From contig JAPJBO010000343.1 in NCBI GenBank assembly GCA_030068145.1, positions 155,083-219,082 of the forward strand: a DNA stretch of 64,000 bases. Reading direction: 5' to 3'. Of the stretch, positions 1 through 9,785 are shown piece after piece; positions within the stretch are counted from its first letter, which is position 1, and each line of letters starts with the position of its first letter. Both the position numbers and the translations under genes were made by a program. Source of the DNA: Diplonema papillatum (Eukaryota > Euglenozoa > Diplonemea > Diplonemida > Diplonemidae). The notes under the pieces were generated by a model. That model had not been told where the DNA came from. It saw nothing but the letters and a program-made list of their open reading frames with translations, and ran no database searches.

Positions 1-149
1 GTTTGAAGTGGGATATAAGGGCACAAAATTTGTTTGGTCGTGTAAAAAGTCTTTTGAGGGAACCGAACCGGACACCTGTGGTGCCGGTGGCGTGCGTGCT
101 TTGACTCGGCCACAACGTCCAAAAATTCGAGGGCAAAATTTTCGACCAA

Positions 150-352
150 ATTTTGCCCCAACATTTTGCCCAACTAGATTTTGACCAAAAATCTGGACCC
201 AAAAAATTCGACCAAAAATCTCGACCAAAAATTTTGGACCCAAAATTTCGACCCCAAAAATTGGACCCCAAGAATTTCGACCAAAGATTTGGACCAAAAA
301 TCTCGACCAAAATTTTCGACCCCAAAAATTTGGACCCCTAAAATTTGACCAA
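150..352. repeat. Degenerate GACCAAAA-type tandem repeat
   Basis: The stretch is built from imperfect units of about 15 nt such as TCGACCAAAAATTTTGGACC. It is A-rich and uninterrupted. The short ORFs through it only reflect the repeat (Lys/Asp/Pro runs), so I do not treat it as coding. Confidence 0.7.
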
Positions 353-1599
353 AATTTTTGACCCAGTCCAGCCCGTTCCATTCGTTTTTGGTGTTTCCTT
401 GTCCGTAGGCATAAAGCTGGCTTCAGTGCCCCACCCGAGACGTCTCAAGACGTTCTGGGTGCCTCAGAGCGACTGGTTGCACCGTTTCACAACTTCAAGC
501 TGGCCACCGCGGCCACACTCGATCCCCGATCGGGTGCCTCAACTTGGGAGGCTCAAGCAAGTACTCAAGAGAACCGCATCAGAGCCAGGTGCCTGGCTGC
601 ACCGTCTGACCGTGCGGCGTGTCACGGCGTGCCACGCTGACGTTCGGGGCTAATCGCGGTGACAGAACTGTAGTAGCTGGCCAGATGCTACAGCCGAGAG
701 TCAGGCGAGACAACTGATCTCATCAGACTCATGATCCGTTTCTTGGCCTGACATACCAGTGACCACGGTCATTCTCCACTGTCCTTGTTGAGGCTGTGTC
801 ACACTGTGACTGTCACAGTGTCAGTCACTGAGTGACCGGACAGTGTCGCGGCAGCCGTAAACTGCACACCCACCGCACGTCTGCAGGATTCACCTCCAGA
901 TTCGGGGACCAGAACACAGGGTATCGCTATAGCTGTCCGACTCCGAGTGCCTGGAGTGGAGAGCCTGGTCCAGTTACCTCTGGACAATGGAGCAGCAGCT
1001 GCAGCAAGGAACAGCAGCAGGACCGGGACTACTGGCTCAGTGGAGGGAAGGCGCCGCTGTCACGCGGCTGCGAGTCAGCCACAGTCACAGCTGATTTCAC
1101 TTACGCAGTGAAGCCTGCAGTCAACGAAGCTGTGTCCACCGTTGTGCAACCAGTTGCGGTGCAGGCGTGGGCACAACGACAGTTGATGACTTTAGGAAGG
1201 AATCAGCCATTCTTGCGTGAGCTGCAGATTCCGTCTGTCGGCAACAGTGTCCGACTGTGTCGCCACCTTGGGTTGTTAGCCCACCGTCCTCCGCGGTTCT
1301 GGCCATCTGTCTTGTAATCTGGGTTCAGTTCCGAGTTTGGTTTCCTATCCGAGGCTATCGGGCACTGGTTCGGTTTCGGGTTGAGGTTCGGTTTCGGGTT
1401 CGGTTCTGCCACCATCACTCCTCAGAACTTCTGGGTTCGGGTTCGATTTCGGCTTTGGCTCGCCGTGCCAGGCGTGGGCGTCAACTCGCGACACGTGATG
1501 TCCCCATGTCACTGCCAATGTCAGCGTGGACGCATGCAGTGGCAATAGCAACAGCAACAGGAGTCCAGCGTCCGGCTGGACGAAAAGTTTTTTTTTTTC
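353..1599. other. No recognisable gene
   Basis: ORFs here are short, occur on both strands and contain nothing I recognise. A local stretch around 1330-1470 is rich in GGTTCGGGTT-like words. I see no exon with good splice sites. Confidence 0.5.
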
Positions 1600-1678
1600 G
1601 CCGTAGGTATCCGATGGTCGAGCCAACCACCCTTGGGTTTCAAGGTGAGTGGTCGGGGGTTCAAGCCCCTCCTCGGCA
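1600..1678 (+). other. tRNA-like sequence (pseudo-tRNA or SINE head)
   Basis: A 79-nt stretch ends with a good T-arm: a five-pair stem around TTCAAGC with a B-box-like GGTTCAAGCCC. It is followed by CTCGGCA, which pairs with GCCG at the 5' end. A TGGTCGAG element resembles a D-arm/A-box. The anticodon arm is poor: a five-nt loop, and no U33 in the alternative pairing. I read it as a tRNA relic or the pol III head of a SINE, not a working tRNA. Confidence 0.35.
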
Positions 1679-1703
1679 AGTTTTCCAGCATTTTCCTCGA
1701 TTC

Positions 1704-1817
1704 AAATTTGTCAAAACAAATTTGTGCCCTTATATCCCAGTTTGGGATATAAGGGCACAAAATTTGCTTGAAGTGGGATATAAGGGCACAAATTTGTTTT
1801 GAGTGGGATATAAGGGC
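1704..1817. repeat. GGGATATAAGGGCACAAA repeat with an inverted pair
   Basis: Three copies of a roughly 30-nt unit containing GGGATATAAGGGCACAAA lie here, the first in inverted orientation so that 1704-1770 can fold back. The same unit begins the window at about 5-36, so the first 1.8 kb is bounded by copies. This could be an element edge, but no coding content supports that. Confidence 0.6.
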
Positions 1818-1827
1818 ATTACACCTA

Positions 1828-1975
1828 CTTTTTACTAGTGCACTAGTAAAATTTACAAGTGCACTAGTAAAATTTTCTAGTGCACTTGTAACTTTTACTA
1901 GTAAAAGTGTAAATTTTACTAGTAAATTTTTTTACTAGTAAATTTGCTAGTAAAAGGGTCATTTTACAAGTTTAC
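1828..1975. repeat. AT-rich palindrome array (ACTAGTGCACTAGT)
   Basis: Repeated short palindromes built on ACTAGTGCACTAGT and TTTACTAGTAAA fill the stretch. It could extrude hairpins in either strand. Its function is unknown. Confidence 0.7.
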
Positions 1976-2188
1976 TACTGCACCGTGTACTTGACCAACA
2001 GGTCCACCCCCCCCCCCGCAACGCCAAGTCCGCCCTTCGTATAACTTGTCCAGAACTTTTCTCACTTCGTTCACGGCGTTTTTGCTCCATACTGCTCAAC
2101 AACAGTGCGGTGGAGGGGGGGAAGGGCGAGGGAAAAAGCTGGGAACGGGGGAGCCGTTTCGCCCGGCGGGGGTTGTGGGGGCAAGGCA

Positions 2189-2932
2189 ATGTTCCGCAGC
2201 AGCGTGGCGGCGCTGTCGTGGGCGCACCCCGGCAGGGCGAGTTCCATCTGGGGCCGGGCCGGCGGAGGGTCGCGAGGCGGGGAGCGGAACGTGTACCAGG
2301 AGCTCGGGAGTGGCGGCGGCGTCTCGTGGGCCGCCATCGGCAACGTGTCGTCGCGGCCGCTGAAGGCGTATCCGAACCACTACATGTACCGGATGGACAA
2401 GAACTACAACACCAGGACCCCGTCGAGAGGCAGCATGAAGTCATTGCTCGTCGCGGACGCCGCCGGGGAACAAGGGTACTTGTCCCAGCTGAAGCACGTC
2501 GGCGTGCGAATGTCAAACTCCCGGGTGACCTTCAAAGACCACCGACCCTTCACCCTGCCGAAGCGGCCCCAACTGGTGAAGGTGTGCGACGCCTGCTACT
2601 ACTGGACGGACGGCATCGAGCACTACAACCTGTGCACGCAGCACAACAAAGCGCACTGGCACCGGAAGCAGGCCGAAATCAACCCCATGGAAGGTTACCG
2701 GTCCCTGGGCAGGCAGGGTGGCATGCGGCACACGAGGAAAACGGCCTTCACCCTCCCCGTCCACCGTCTCGGCGCCGACTTCCCCCGGAGCGGAATCCGA
2801 GCCATCAACTTCGGCAACACGAAGTGGTCGCAGTTCGACAAGTGGATCGTCATGCGGCGCTTCCACATGGTCGGTGCCCGCGCTCTCCACAAGAAGTACC
2901 GATTCGTGCACCTCAGCTTCCCAGAGCTGTAG
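2189..2932 (+). CDS. Candidate mitochondrial ribosomal protein bL32m
   Basis: Intronless, 247 aa from the first in-frame ATG; the frame is open further upstream but only with non-ATG codons. The N-terminus (MFRSSVAALSWAHPGRASS) is rich in Arg, Ser and Ala and lacks acidic residues, as expected of a mitochondrial presequence. A zinc-ribbon-like half follows: KRPQLVKVCDAC, then C149-T-Q-H152, giving C133-x2-C136-x12-C149-x2-H152 with a basic tail. Mitochondrial bL32 has a 'LIKVxxxIxVCPxCG...LCxxC' core in the same place, so I infer a large-subunit mitoribosomal protein that would act in the mitochondrial matrix. Oddities are the longer loop between the two metal pairs and His for the last Cys. 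It could instead be another zinc-binding mitochondrial protein. That it is a real gene is fairly sure; the name is tentative. Confidence 0.5.
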   Translation: MFRSSVAALSWAHPGRASSIWGRAGGGSRGGERNVYQELGSGGGVSWAAIGNVSSRPLKAYPNHYMYRMDKNYNTRTPSRGSMKSLLVADAAGEQGYLSQLKHVGVRMSNSRVTFKDHRPFTLPKRPQLVKVCDACYYWTDGIEHYNLCTQHNKAHWHRKQAEINPMEGYRSLGRQGGMRHTRKTAFTLPVHRLGADFPRSGIRAINFGNTKWSQFDKWIVMRRFHMVGARALHKKYRFVHLSFPEL

Positions 2933-4020
2933 AACCCGTGTTTTTGTTTCTTTATTTTCTCTTATTCTTGTTCTTTGTCGTTGCTCTTTCTCCTCGCGCC
3001 CTATGTCGCCACGCGCTTGCCCGTGGACGCCTTGTGTGACGTAAGGCGGCAGCCCCCGTTGTGGAACCCGGGCTTAATCCAGACTTGTCCCGGAGAACGG
3101 CCTCTTCTTTATTTTGCTTCGTCCTTCTGGAAAAGGGATGCGGCACGTGGTCTTCCTCCAACGGACCCTGTCTCGTCTTCTGGTCGCACAGGACCTCTCG
3201 GGCTTCAAGTAAAGTCAACACTGTTTCAGGGACAAAGGGAGTATGCGTCAACCGCAGCTGGCAAAGCTTGAGCTCTGCCCTGTGGGCAAAGGGGTTGTGC
3301 AGCCTCAAGGGCACCTGCTTCTTTGCATGGCTAAATAAGGAAGGAGTGCCTCAAGCGTAGCAATCACTACAACTGCGTCCGATCGAACAACCGTAGTTAC
3401 CAGCGACTAGAAGCGGAAGTTTCTCTCCTACTACCCCGTACTACCGTCGGAATGCGCTGGCCCGATGGGTTGTGGCCACAGCCAAAGGTGCAGGACTCGT
3501 ACCTGCAGTGTGTGGTGTCCTTTTTAAGATGGATTGTGTCTGGCGCTCTCTCTCCCTTAGGGTTGCCGCCCGAGGGAACCGGCTGTGAGCCGAGACTCGA
3601 CGCCGGTCTCTCCGGACTGCACCAGGAGAGAACTTCGTGGCGGATCACAAAGCACCCGCCCTGCACGAGGTACGCGCCCAAGACACGTGCACGGCTACCG
3701 TATCACCCTCCATGTTTGCACCTTCCTTGGATGCCACGGTCGGGAAGGGACCTCAATGTAGTTTGGAAAACACGTTCCCCTTCCCCGCGGGTTACCACCG
3801 GGCAACTGCCGCAGCAGCCGCAGAAACGTCATTCGCCCTCGTACCTGTGCTTTCGGCGCGTAAACCCGTTTCGCGTTGAGGTAGCTCGCTCGTGATGTGT
3901 GTCAGCTTTAATTGCAGCGAAAAGGTTCGGCTACAAGCGTCGACGGAAAGGTTCGTTCACGGAAATGGAGAGCCGTTTGCGCCGGTTGCGAGGCCGGTAC
4001 TGTCTCAGGAGCACACTTTG
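2933..4020. other. Intergenic, no gene recognised
   Basis: Only short overlapping ORFs on both strands, none with a recognisable domain or convincing composition. Confidence 0.5.
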
Positions 4021-4234
4021 TTGTATAAGCACCTGCCTTGTAGGAAATACTTGAGGAGGCTGCCAGTTGCAAAAGATCAAAGGAGGTACAATGTGCTGTA
4101 GCCCACACGAAACACAGGCGAATCTGGGTTCAGTGGCGGGCGTAAGCGTTCAACAAAAAGACCGGCTTTGTAGTTGATTCTCCCCCTCTAGCCTCCTTCG
4201 AAGTAAGCACAAGGCAGCCCCTCGAGTATTTCCC
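4021..4234 (+). repeat. Intron-like inverted-repeat element, copy 1
   Basis: Copy of a dispersed family of about 200 bp also found at 4708, 10737 and, diverged, 14607. GGAAATACTTGAGGAGGCTG near the left end is repeated inverted at the right end (CAGCCCCTCGAGTATTTCC). Inside lies an intron-like stretch of about 106 nt, from a GTACAATG donor at 4086 to a pyrimidine tract ending CTCTAG at 4191. Flanking GGAG and CCTCC are complementary. This looks like a MITE carrying splice sites. Confidence 0.6.
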
Positions 4235-4707
4235 GTACACTTTGTGCGCAACGAAGTGGTCGTTTCTACCCGCATGGCCACCTGTCCGGATGCAGATGCC
4301 TGCCACCAGGGGGGAAAAGAGAGGAAGCAAATAAAGAAATGCTAGGCGCGGCTCCAACTGTCTCTCCCCTTTGCCGAGATCGCGCGGCGCCACTTTGTCT
4401 CTCAATTACAAAAGCAGGCGTTCGCCCGTGAACGCCAAAAGCATGAATTAACAGGGATCCGGTTCCGTGGACTCATTTTCGTTGGGTCTCAAGGTTCAAC
4501 CCGGAGAGAACGAATATTCAATACGAGTTTTCTTTGGGGTCCTCTTTGCGAGTTTTTTTCGAAGGCCTTGTTGCGCGGGAGTGATAGAGACTGTTGGGGT
4601 CATGCGGACCCGTGGTACAGGTAAAGTTCTCAGATCGTAGGGAGACGAACTTCTGGGACGAACGACAAGAACGTCGTCATTAACCAATCAAGAACGTTTT
4701 CTTGCCG

Positions 4708-4900
4708 TCTAAGCACCTGCTTTGAAGGAAACACTTGAGGAGGCTGAAGGTAAATGTGTTGTAGCCCACACGAAAACGCAGGTAAATCTAGGTTCAGTGG
4801 CAGGTGTACGTGTTCATCAAAAAAAGACCCACCTTGTAATTGTATTGTTTCTCCCCTCCAGCCTCCGTCGAATTAGCACAAGGCATCCTCGAGTTTTGCT
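4708..4900 (+). repeat. Intron-like inverted-repeat element, copy 2
   Basis: Same family as the element at 4021. The donor-like GTAAATG is at 4750 and the pyrimidine tract ends CCTCCAG at 4861 (about 112 nt between). The core words CTGTAGCCCACACGAAA and AGCACAAGGCA are shared with the other copies with few changes. Confidence 0.6.
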
Positions 4901-5040
4901 TGAGGCACAAGAGGTGTGCAACAAGTGCAAGTCTGGCACAACGAGTAAGCCGATATGCAACACGTAAATGACTGGCCACCTTCGTCCTAAAATGAGCATC
5001 TTAGAATATTTTGGTTCGCGTCACAGCAAAGCAAGATACG

Positions 5041-5156
5041 ATTAGTAAAGCGCCTTCTTTTGTTTACGCGCACTAGCGGAACTCGTCTGCTTTGGTAAGT
5101 TTCATCTAGCACGCTGCCATACGAATTTTAGTACCAACAATGCGTTGTTAACACAA
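5041..5156 (+). repeat. Dispersed 115-bp repeat (GTTAACAC end), copy 1
   Basis: Shares GCGCACTAGCGGAACTC, CTGCTTTGGTAAGTTTCAT and TAGTACCAACAATGC...TTGTTAACAC with a copy at 25915. An inverted copy lies at 60973, immediately left of the retroelement. Homology with that inverted copy extends to AAGCGCC at the left end. Confidence 0.65.
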
Positions 5157-5178
5157 TAATCCCATTACTCTGTACACC

Positions 5179-5362
5179 ACCAAAGAAAAACCCGCACCCA
5201 CAAAGTCCTTGCTTGCTCGAAGAGAACCCACCCGGAGACTCTAAAATTCCGCAATCTCAAGCGAATCTTAACCAAAGAAAAACCCGCACCCACAAAGTCC
5301 TTGCTTGCTCGAAGAGAACCCACCCGGAGACTCTAAAATTCCGGAATCTCAAGCGAATCTTA
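5179..5362 (+). repeat. 92-bp tandem duplication upstream of the exonuclease gene
   Basis: Two units (5179-5270 and 5271-5362) are identical except for one base. Each ends with ATCTCAAGCGAATCTTA. The second copy continues into ACTCTAAAAAAGG about 50 nt before the ATG of the exonuclease gene. Confidence 0.85.
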
Positions 5363-5374
5363 ACTCTAAAAAAG
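5347..5374 (+). promoter_or_regulatory. Conserved TCTCAAGCGAAT...ACTCTAAAA motif
   Basis: The motif TCTCAAGCGAATCTTAACTCTAAAAAA recurs almost unchanged just upstream of the WD40 gene at 26933. Weaker copies lie near 19215, 21207 and 31151. Its position shortly before two ATGs suggests an initiator, a 5' leader or a processing signal. The role is inferred from position only. Confidence 0.4.
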
Positions 5375-5423
5375 GTTGCGAGACGCCAAACACTGGAGAG
5401 GAAAAAAGGAGGCAGCAGCCAAG

Positions 5424-6953
5424 ATGATGAACGCGTTCGAAGTGCTGGCTAACCGCAAGTTCCAAAAGCGCGAGAAGAAGGAGAACAAGCCGCCGAAGCC
5501 TCCGTCCCCGCAGTCCAAGCGCAAGGCGCCCTCCGCCTCCCGCCGGCCGAAGCCGCAGCCGTACGACTACTACATGGTCATCGATTTCGAGGCGACGTGC
5601 GAACGGGACAGGTCGGACTATCCGCACGAAATCATCGAGTTCCCAGTAGTGGTGGTCCACGCCGCAGAGCGGCGCGTCGTCGATGAGTTCCACAGCTTCG
5701 TCCGCCCGGTCAAAAACCCGGTGTTGACGGCGTTCTGCAAGGAGCTGACGGGCATCTCGCAGGCGCAGGTCGACGGCGCGCCTGTTTTGGACGAGGTGGT
5801 GGGTCTCCTCCACGAATGGCTCGATTCGAGCGGATACCTGGGGAAGAAGTTCGTGCTCGCGACAGACGGGCCGTGGGACTTCCGTGAGTTCTTCTGGAAG
5901 CACGCGGTGGGCAACCAGGCAGCCGTGCACCGGCACTACGCGTACTACAAAGAGTGGGTCAACATCCGGAAGATGTTCTCCCTCAAGCACGGGCAGTACG
6001 TTGGGGTCGCGAAGATGCTCGGGCTGCTCGGAATGCGGTTCGAGGGCCGGGAGCACTCCGGGCGCGACGACACGCGGAACATCGCGCGCATCCTCATCCG
6101 CCTGCTCTCCGACGGCTGCGTGCCGAAAAACACCGAGCGCGTCGACGACGACGTTTTTTCGGGCCACCTCCTCCGCCTCTCCACCCTCCGGCCCCGAAAG
6201 CCCGCGGTCCCGCCGTCGCACGACCTGTACTTCGTCGTCGCCTTCCACGCAACGTGCGCGGCGGCGAAACAAGACGCAGAACACCCCCCCGAGATCATCG
6301 ACCTCCCGGTCGCGGTCGTGGACGCGCAGCGGCGGACCGTCGTCGACTCGTTCCACAGCTTCGTCCGGCCTGTGGTCAACCGCACGCTCACGGACCTATG
6401 CACGACGGCAACAGGGGTCACCCAAGACCAGGTAGACGCGGCCCCCGTCCTCGACGATGCCCTGGGTTCGCTGCACGAGTGGATGGAGGAGAAGGGGTAC
6501 CTGGGCCGAAAATTCGTGTTCGTGGCGGACGGTCCTCGGGCGTTCAGGGACGTCTTCTGGAAGCATGCGGTCGGGGGCCAGGCGGCCGTGAGTCGGCCGT
6601 GCGAGTTCTTCAACGAGTGGGTCAACCTCAGGCAGCTGTTCAGCAGCGTCCACGGGGGGGAGTACGTGGGGCTGGCGCAGATGCTGGAGACCCTCGGCTT
6701 GCGGTACGAGGGCGACGCGCGCACCGGCGAGAACAACGCGCTCAGCATGGCCAAGGTGCTGATCCACCTGATCGACAGCGGGGCCGCCCCCGCAGACACC
6801 GAGCGAGTCAGCGAAACTGCCCTCTCCGCACACCACCAACGCTTGTCTCAGCTCGCAGAGAAGCCGTGCGCTTCTTCCCCCCGAACCTGCTCAGCGCCCG
6901 GAGCAGATGGTCGACCTCTTGCGATTGCTGATGATGAACGACAGTCCGGATGA
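5424..6953 (+). CDS. Tandem ERI1-type DEDDh exonuclease with a catalytically dead second domain
   Basis: 509 aa from the first of two adjacent ATGs (the frame runs back to a TTG at 5376). A basic Lys/Pro-rich leader (1-48) precedes two homologous domains. Domain 1 (about 50-245) matches the ERI1/3'hExo family: D54-F-E56, W-D152, and GREHSGRDDTRNIARI with H211 and D216, so all five DEDDh metal and base residues are present. This family trims 3' ends of structured RNAs (histone mRNA, 5.8S rRNA, siRNA). Domain 2 (about 265-465) keeps the fold (EIIDLPVAVVD, SFHSFVRPV, EWVNLRQLF) but reads AFHATC for DFEATC, GPRAF for GPWDF and ARTGENN for EHSGRDD, losing every catalytic residue. It may bind RNA or regulate domain 1. 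No SAP domain is visible. The last 30 residues after about 475 are low-complexity, so an unrecognised 3' intron is possible. Fragments of a further copy lie downstream. Confidence 0.85.
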   Translation: MMNAFEVLANRKFQKREKKENKPPKPPSPQSKRKAPSASRRPKPQPYDYYMVIDFEATCERDRSDYPHEIIEFPVVVVHAAERRVVDEFHSFVRPVKNPVLTAFCKELTGISQAQVDGAPVLDEVVGLLHEWLDSSGYLGKKFVLATDGPWDFREFFWKHAVGNQAAVHRHYAYYKEWVNIRKMFSLKHGQYVGVAKMLGLLGMRFEGREHSGRDDTRNIARILIRLLSDGCVPKNTERVDDDVFSGHLLRLSTLRPRKPAVPPSHDLYFVVAFHATCAAAKQDAEHPPEIIDLPVAVVDAQRRTVVDSFHSFVRPVVNRTLTDLCTTATGVTQDQVDAAPVLDDALGSLHEWMEEKGYLGRKFVFVADGPRAFRDVFWKHAVGGQAAVSRPCEFFNEWVNLRQLFSSVHGGEYVGLAQMLETLGLRYEGDARTGENNALSMAKVLIHLIDSGAAPADTERVSETALSAHHQRLSQLAEKPCASSPRTCSAPGADGRPLAIADDERQSG

Positions 6954-6984
6954 AAGAGGAGTGTTAGCCACTCGAAAGCATGAG

Positions 6985-7725
6985 TCGGCGCTCAGGCAGC
7001 TGTGAGTTGGCAGTACAAGGGTAAACCTCAGGCAATTGTGTGCAAGCGGTATCAGCGTTTTCAACGAATCGATAAAGCTCCGGCACGCAACTGTTGAGTG
7101 ACGTCCACGGAGAGTACTTGGGACGGGCATGCACACGGCATGCACACGGCATGCACACGGCATGCACACGGCATGCACACGGCATGCACACGGCATGCAC
7201 ACGGCATGCACACGGCATGCACACGGCATGCACACGGCATGCACACCCGCCGACATTGCCGAGGCGCCCATCCACCCGATCAACGGCGCAAGCGCCCCCC
7301 GGCAGACTTACGGTGCCACCTTCTCCGAACCGCCTCCGACTTGCCGTCCCCACCTTCAGCATAGCCCTTGGCACGTTCAACACCCCGTCGGCCGTTTCAT
7401 ATTGCTGTTTGATGACCGAAGGAGCGGGAGCAAGAGAGAATTCCCACAAGGACAACTCATCTACTGGGCCGACGTGCGGGGGACTTGCAGTGCAGGGTGT
7501 ACCGGCAACAACAACAAGAGCTCTTGTGTTGTTGCGACAGCTCCTCAGCTGGGGCTTTCGAAGTTTTGTCCGTGCGTGTCGATGGAGCAACTCTCTCTGC
7601 ACCCTACCATCATCAGCCTATCCCAAACTTACCACGAGCCTTGCGTCTCTTCCTCCCGCTCAAAACCTTGGCACATAATCAACCTCTTGCAGTTGCTGAT
7701 GATCGACCGATGGCTCTCGGCCCAA
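6985..7725 (+). pseudogene. Decayed third exonuclease-domain copy
   Basis: Out-of-frame pieces match the preceding gene in order. 7075-7128 parallels the FNEWVNLRQL...HGGEYVGLA coding segment, 7248-7320 parallels the LSMAKVLIHLIDSGAAPAD segment, and 7600-7715 parallels the 3' end including ACCTCTTGC(A/G)(G/A)TTGCTGATGAT. Frameshifts and stops break it, and an 11-bp satellite sits between the first two pieces. I infer a tandem domain duplication that has died. Confidence 0.55.
7128..7243. repeat. 11-bp satellite (GCATGCACACG)n
   Basis: About eleven near-perfect copies of GCATGCACACG. Because 11 is not a multiple of 3, all three forward frames encode the same 11-residue cycle (MHTACTRHAHG). 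The long ORFs here are therefore repeat artefacts. Confidence 0.95.
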
Positions 7726-9524
7726 TTCCGCTTGCCATCCCTCTCCGCACACTCAAGTTGCAGTCCCGGTAACTCACGCACAGCCTGTTGTTGTTCAGCG
7801 CCCACGACAGAAAGCTGACCCCATCTGAACCCTTCCAGCTCACTAGGAAACGGATCGAGCTCCCGCATGTTTTTGATACGACGTCTTCTCTTTTCTTGCT
7901 TTTTTTCTGTCGACCTGCTGGTGCGTAAACTTCTCGCCGGGTCTGCAAGAGTGTATCGTCGCACACCGAGACCAGAGACGCAGCATTGCCTCCTCTAGTA
8001 GACGCATCTCTTTAAGAGCTATGAACAGCCCTGACAGCCCAGACTCACACCGCTGTCCTGTCTGCATGTTCCGCGTTGATGATGGCTCGCCATATGTGTC
8101 CGTGGCGTACACGGCGCAGACGGGACCAGTGCGGTGTTGAGCACATATCCATTTCCAAGCACGTCCTTGCAACCTCCCCGACAGTCTCACGAAACACGTC
8201 CACTCATCCCCAGTCGAAACTTCCGAAACAACCAGCAAGAGTACCCTTTTCTCGCTGGGTCTGTGTCCTGGCTTCCTGTCGCCCTGGCAGTGAAATACAC
8301 CTTCGCGGCCATGTACCGCGTGAAGACAAAAAGACGCCCTTTCCCCCCTCGCTTTGTCGCCCTGTCCATGCCCAATCCTCGTTTTCGGGTCAGGTGCCGC
8401 AAAAACGAGGACATGTCGTTCTCTTGTAAAGCTTGGCGAACTCGGTGATACAACGATGAGTGATGGAGATGGTTGTACCTCTCGTCGGCAGAAGAGTCAG
8501 CGGCAGTGGAACAGGCGATGGTTGGCGCTGTAGGTCATGCGATGATTGAGGTCACGAGACCCAGTCCAAATCGACGCAGGCGAGATTGATGTATTCGCTT
8601 GAGGACACATAGTTTTTGCGATACCCAGCAACTAGCTCACTTGCATACTTGTTACAGCTAAAAGGAACGTTGGCAGCGGTTTAATCTGAACAGTGCGATT
8701 TGAAAAAACAAACATATTTGCCTCAAACAGCCACCCCAAAGAGGAACCAACACACCGGGGTGGGCTCTCTGACACACGCCGCAAAGAAAGCCGCCCCCGA
8801 GTTCGAAGCGAAGACCTTCGCTCTAACCAGTTGCGTTCTCTGGTTGCCACTAAGCGCTTCCCAAGAAGACGCAGCAGGGAACCCTGAAATACCGGTTCTT
8901 TGCATCCCTCAAAAGTACCGTTTTCACGAAGAAAAGCAATAATTGCAACAAGCGACGAAGTACCGATTTCTGCGACCCGGCAACACACAAAGCAGTCCAA
9001 GCCTCGAAACCGAAAAGAACCGGCACACCGAAGAGCAGAACAACGGGCGAACAGACGAACGTTGATTTCTTTTGCGAAAGCATCGACCGAAAAGATAAAA
9101 AAGAAACAAATAACGCTAGAAACAGCAAAAAGATAAAGACAAAGCACATCAGAAACAACAATTTCCGGGGGGTGTTTCCTTCCTTGTATCCAGGAGAGCC
9201 GCGAAAAGCTATTGTGAGAGCCTTGTGAATCGGTCGTGGGATCCCACTGTTCCCACACCCGCCAACACCTGCTGTTGACCACGCCCATTTAAACGAATTC
9301 TCACAATCTCGCACCAGCCTCCGCCGCTGTTCCAACAGCAGCTGTCGATTCTGTTTCTGCATTTCTTTGTCGGTGTGTCGATTCTGTAGTTCCGTTTTCT
9401 GTATCTGAAAGAACGAATATCGAAAGAACGCTGCGAAGTCTTCCCCCGGCAGCTGCCGAAGCTTGCCTGTGGTCTTGTCTGTGATATTTACCGCGGGTTC
9501 TTCCCTGGTTGAAACTCCTAGCTT
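7726..9524. other. Gene-poor stretch
   Basis: Contains one copy of a dispersed repeat (8018-8200). The longest ORFs (minus strand, about 8632-9288 and 8850-9752) overlap each other in different frames. The longer one starts at TTG and reads through the tandem repeat at 9525. No domain is recognised. A hydrophobic run on the minus strand near 9100-9170 is T/A-rich DNA. Confidence 0.4.
8018..8200 (+). repeat. Dispersed repeat (AGACTCACACCGCTGTCC), copy 1
   Basis: Shares AGAGCTAxGAACAGC, AGACTCACACCGCTGTCCT, TATGTGTCCGT, ACGGCGCAGACG and ATCCATTxCCAAGCACGT with 18697-18890. A shorter, more diverged copy is at 35058-35190. No coding content is shared, so it is probably a non-autonomous mobile repeat. 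Confidence 0.65.
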
Positions 9525-9690
9525 GGGATCTGTCATACTAGGATTTGCTTCCGACAGTGGTCTTGTGGGTCCTTCGTGGGTGTTGAGGATCTGTCCTACT
9601 GGGACTTGCTTCCGACAGTGGTTTTGCGGGTCCTTCGTGGGTTGAACTACCAGGATCTGTACTACCACTGCGACCTGCTTTGCGGGACCC
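9525..9690 (+). repeat. Tandem repeat of about 66 bp, 2.5 copies
   Basis: Units begin GGATCTGTC(A/C)TACT and contain TGCTTCCGACAGTGGT and GGGTCCTTCGTGGG. The third is truncated. It lies just upstream of the receptor-cyclase gene, so it may be part of its promoter region. Confidence 0.75.
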
Positions 9691-9785
9691 AGAGGGGGGC
9701 GCGGTATCTTAGGGAGTTGTACCGCTAGGGTACACTCGGGTCCGTGTCTCAAAACTGTTTTTTTTTTCGTTCTCTCTTTTGAATC

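Noticed and set aside
5349..6356. 335-codon minus-strand ORF
   Set aside because: Antisense shadow of the GC-rich exonuclease gene; Arg/Val/His-rich with no domain.
7061..7602. Cys/His-rich protein from the 11-bp repeat
   Set aside because: Same peptide appears in every frame of a non-triplet satellite; no flanking domain.
8850..9752. 300-codon minus-strand ORF with hydrophobic segments
   Set aside because: Starts at a non-ATG codon, reads a tandem repeat at its start, competes with another minus frame, and shows no known domain. Kept only as a note in the intergenic entry.
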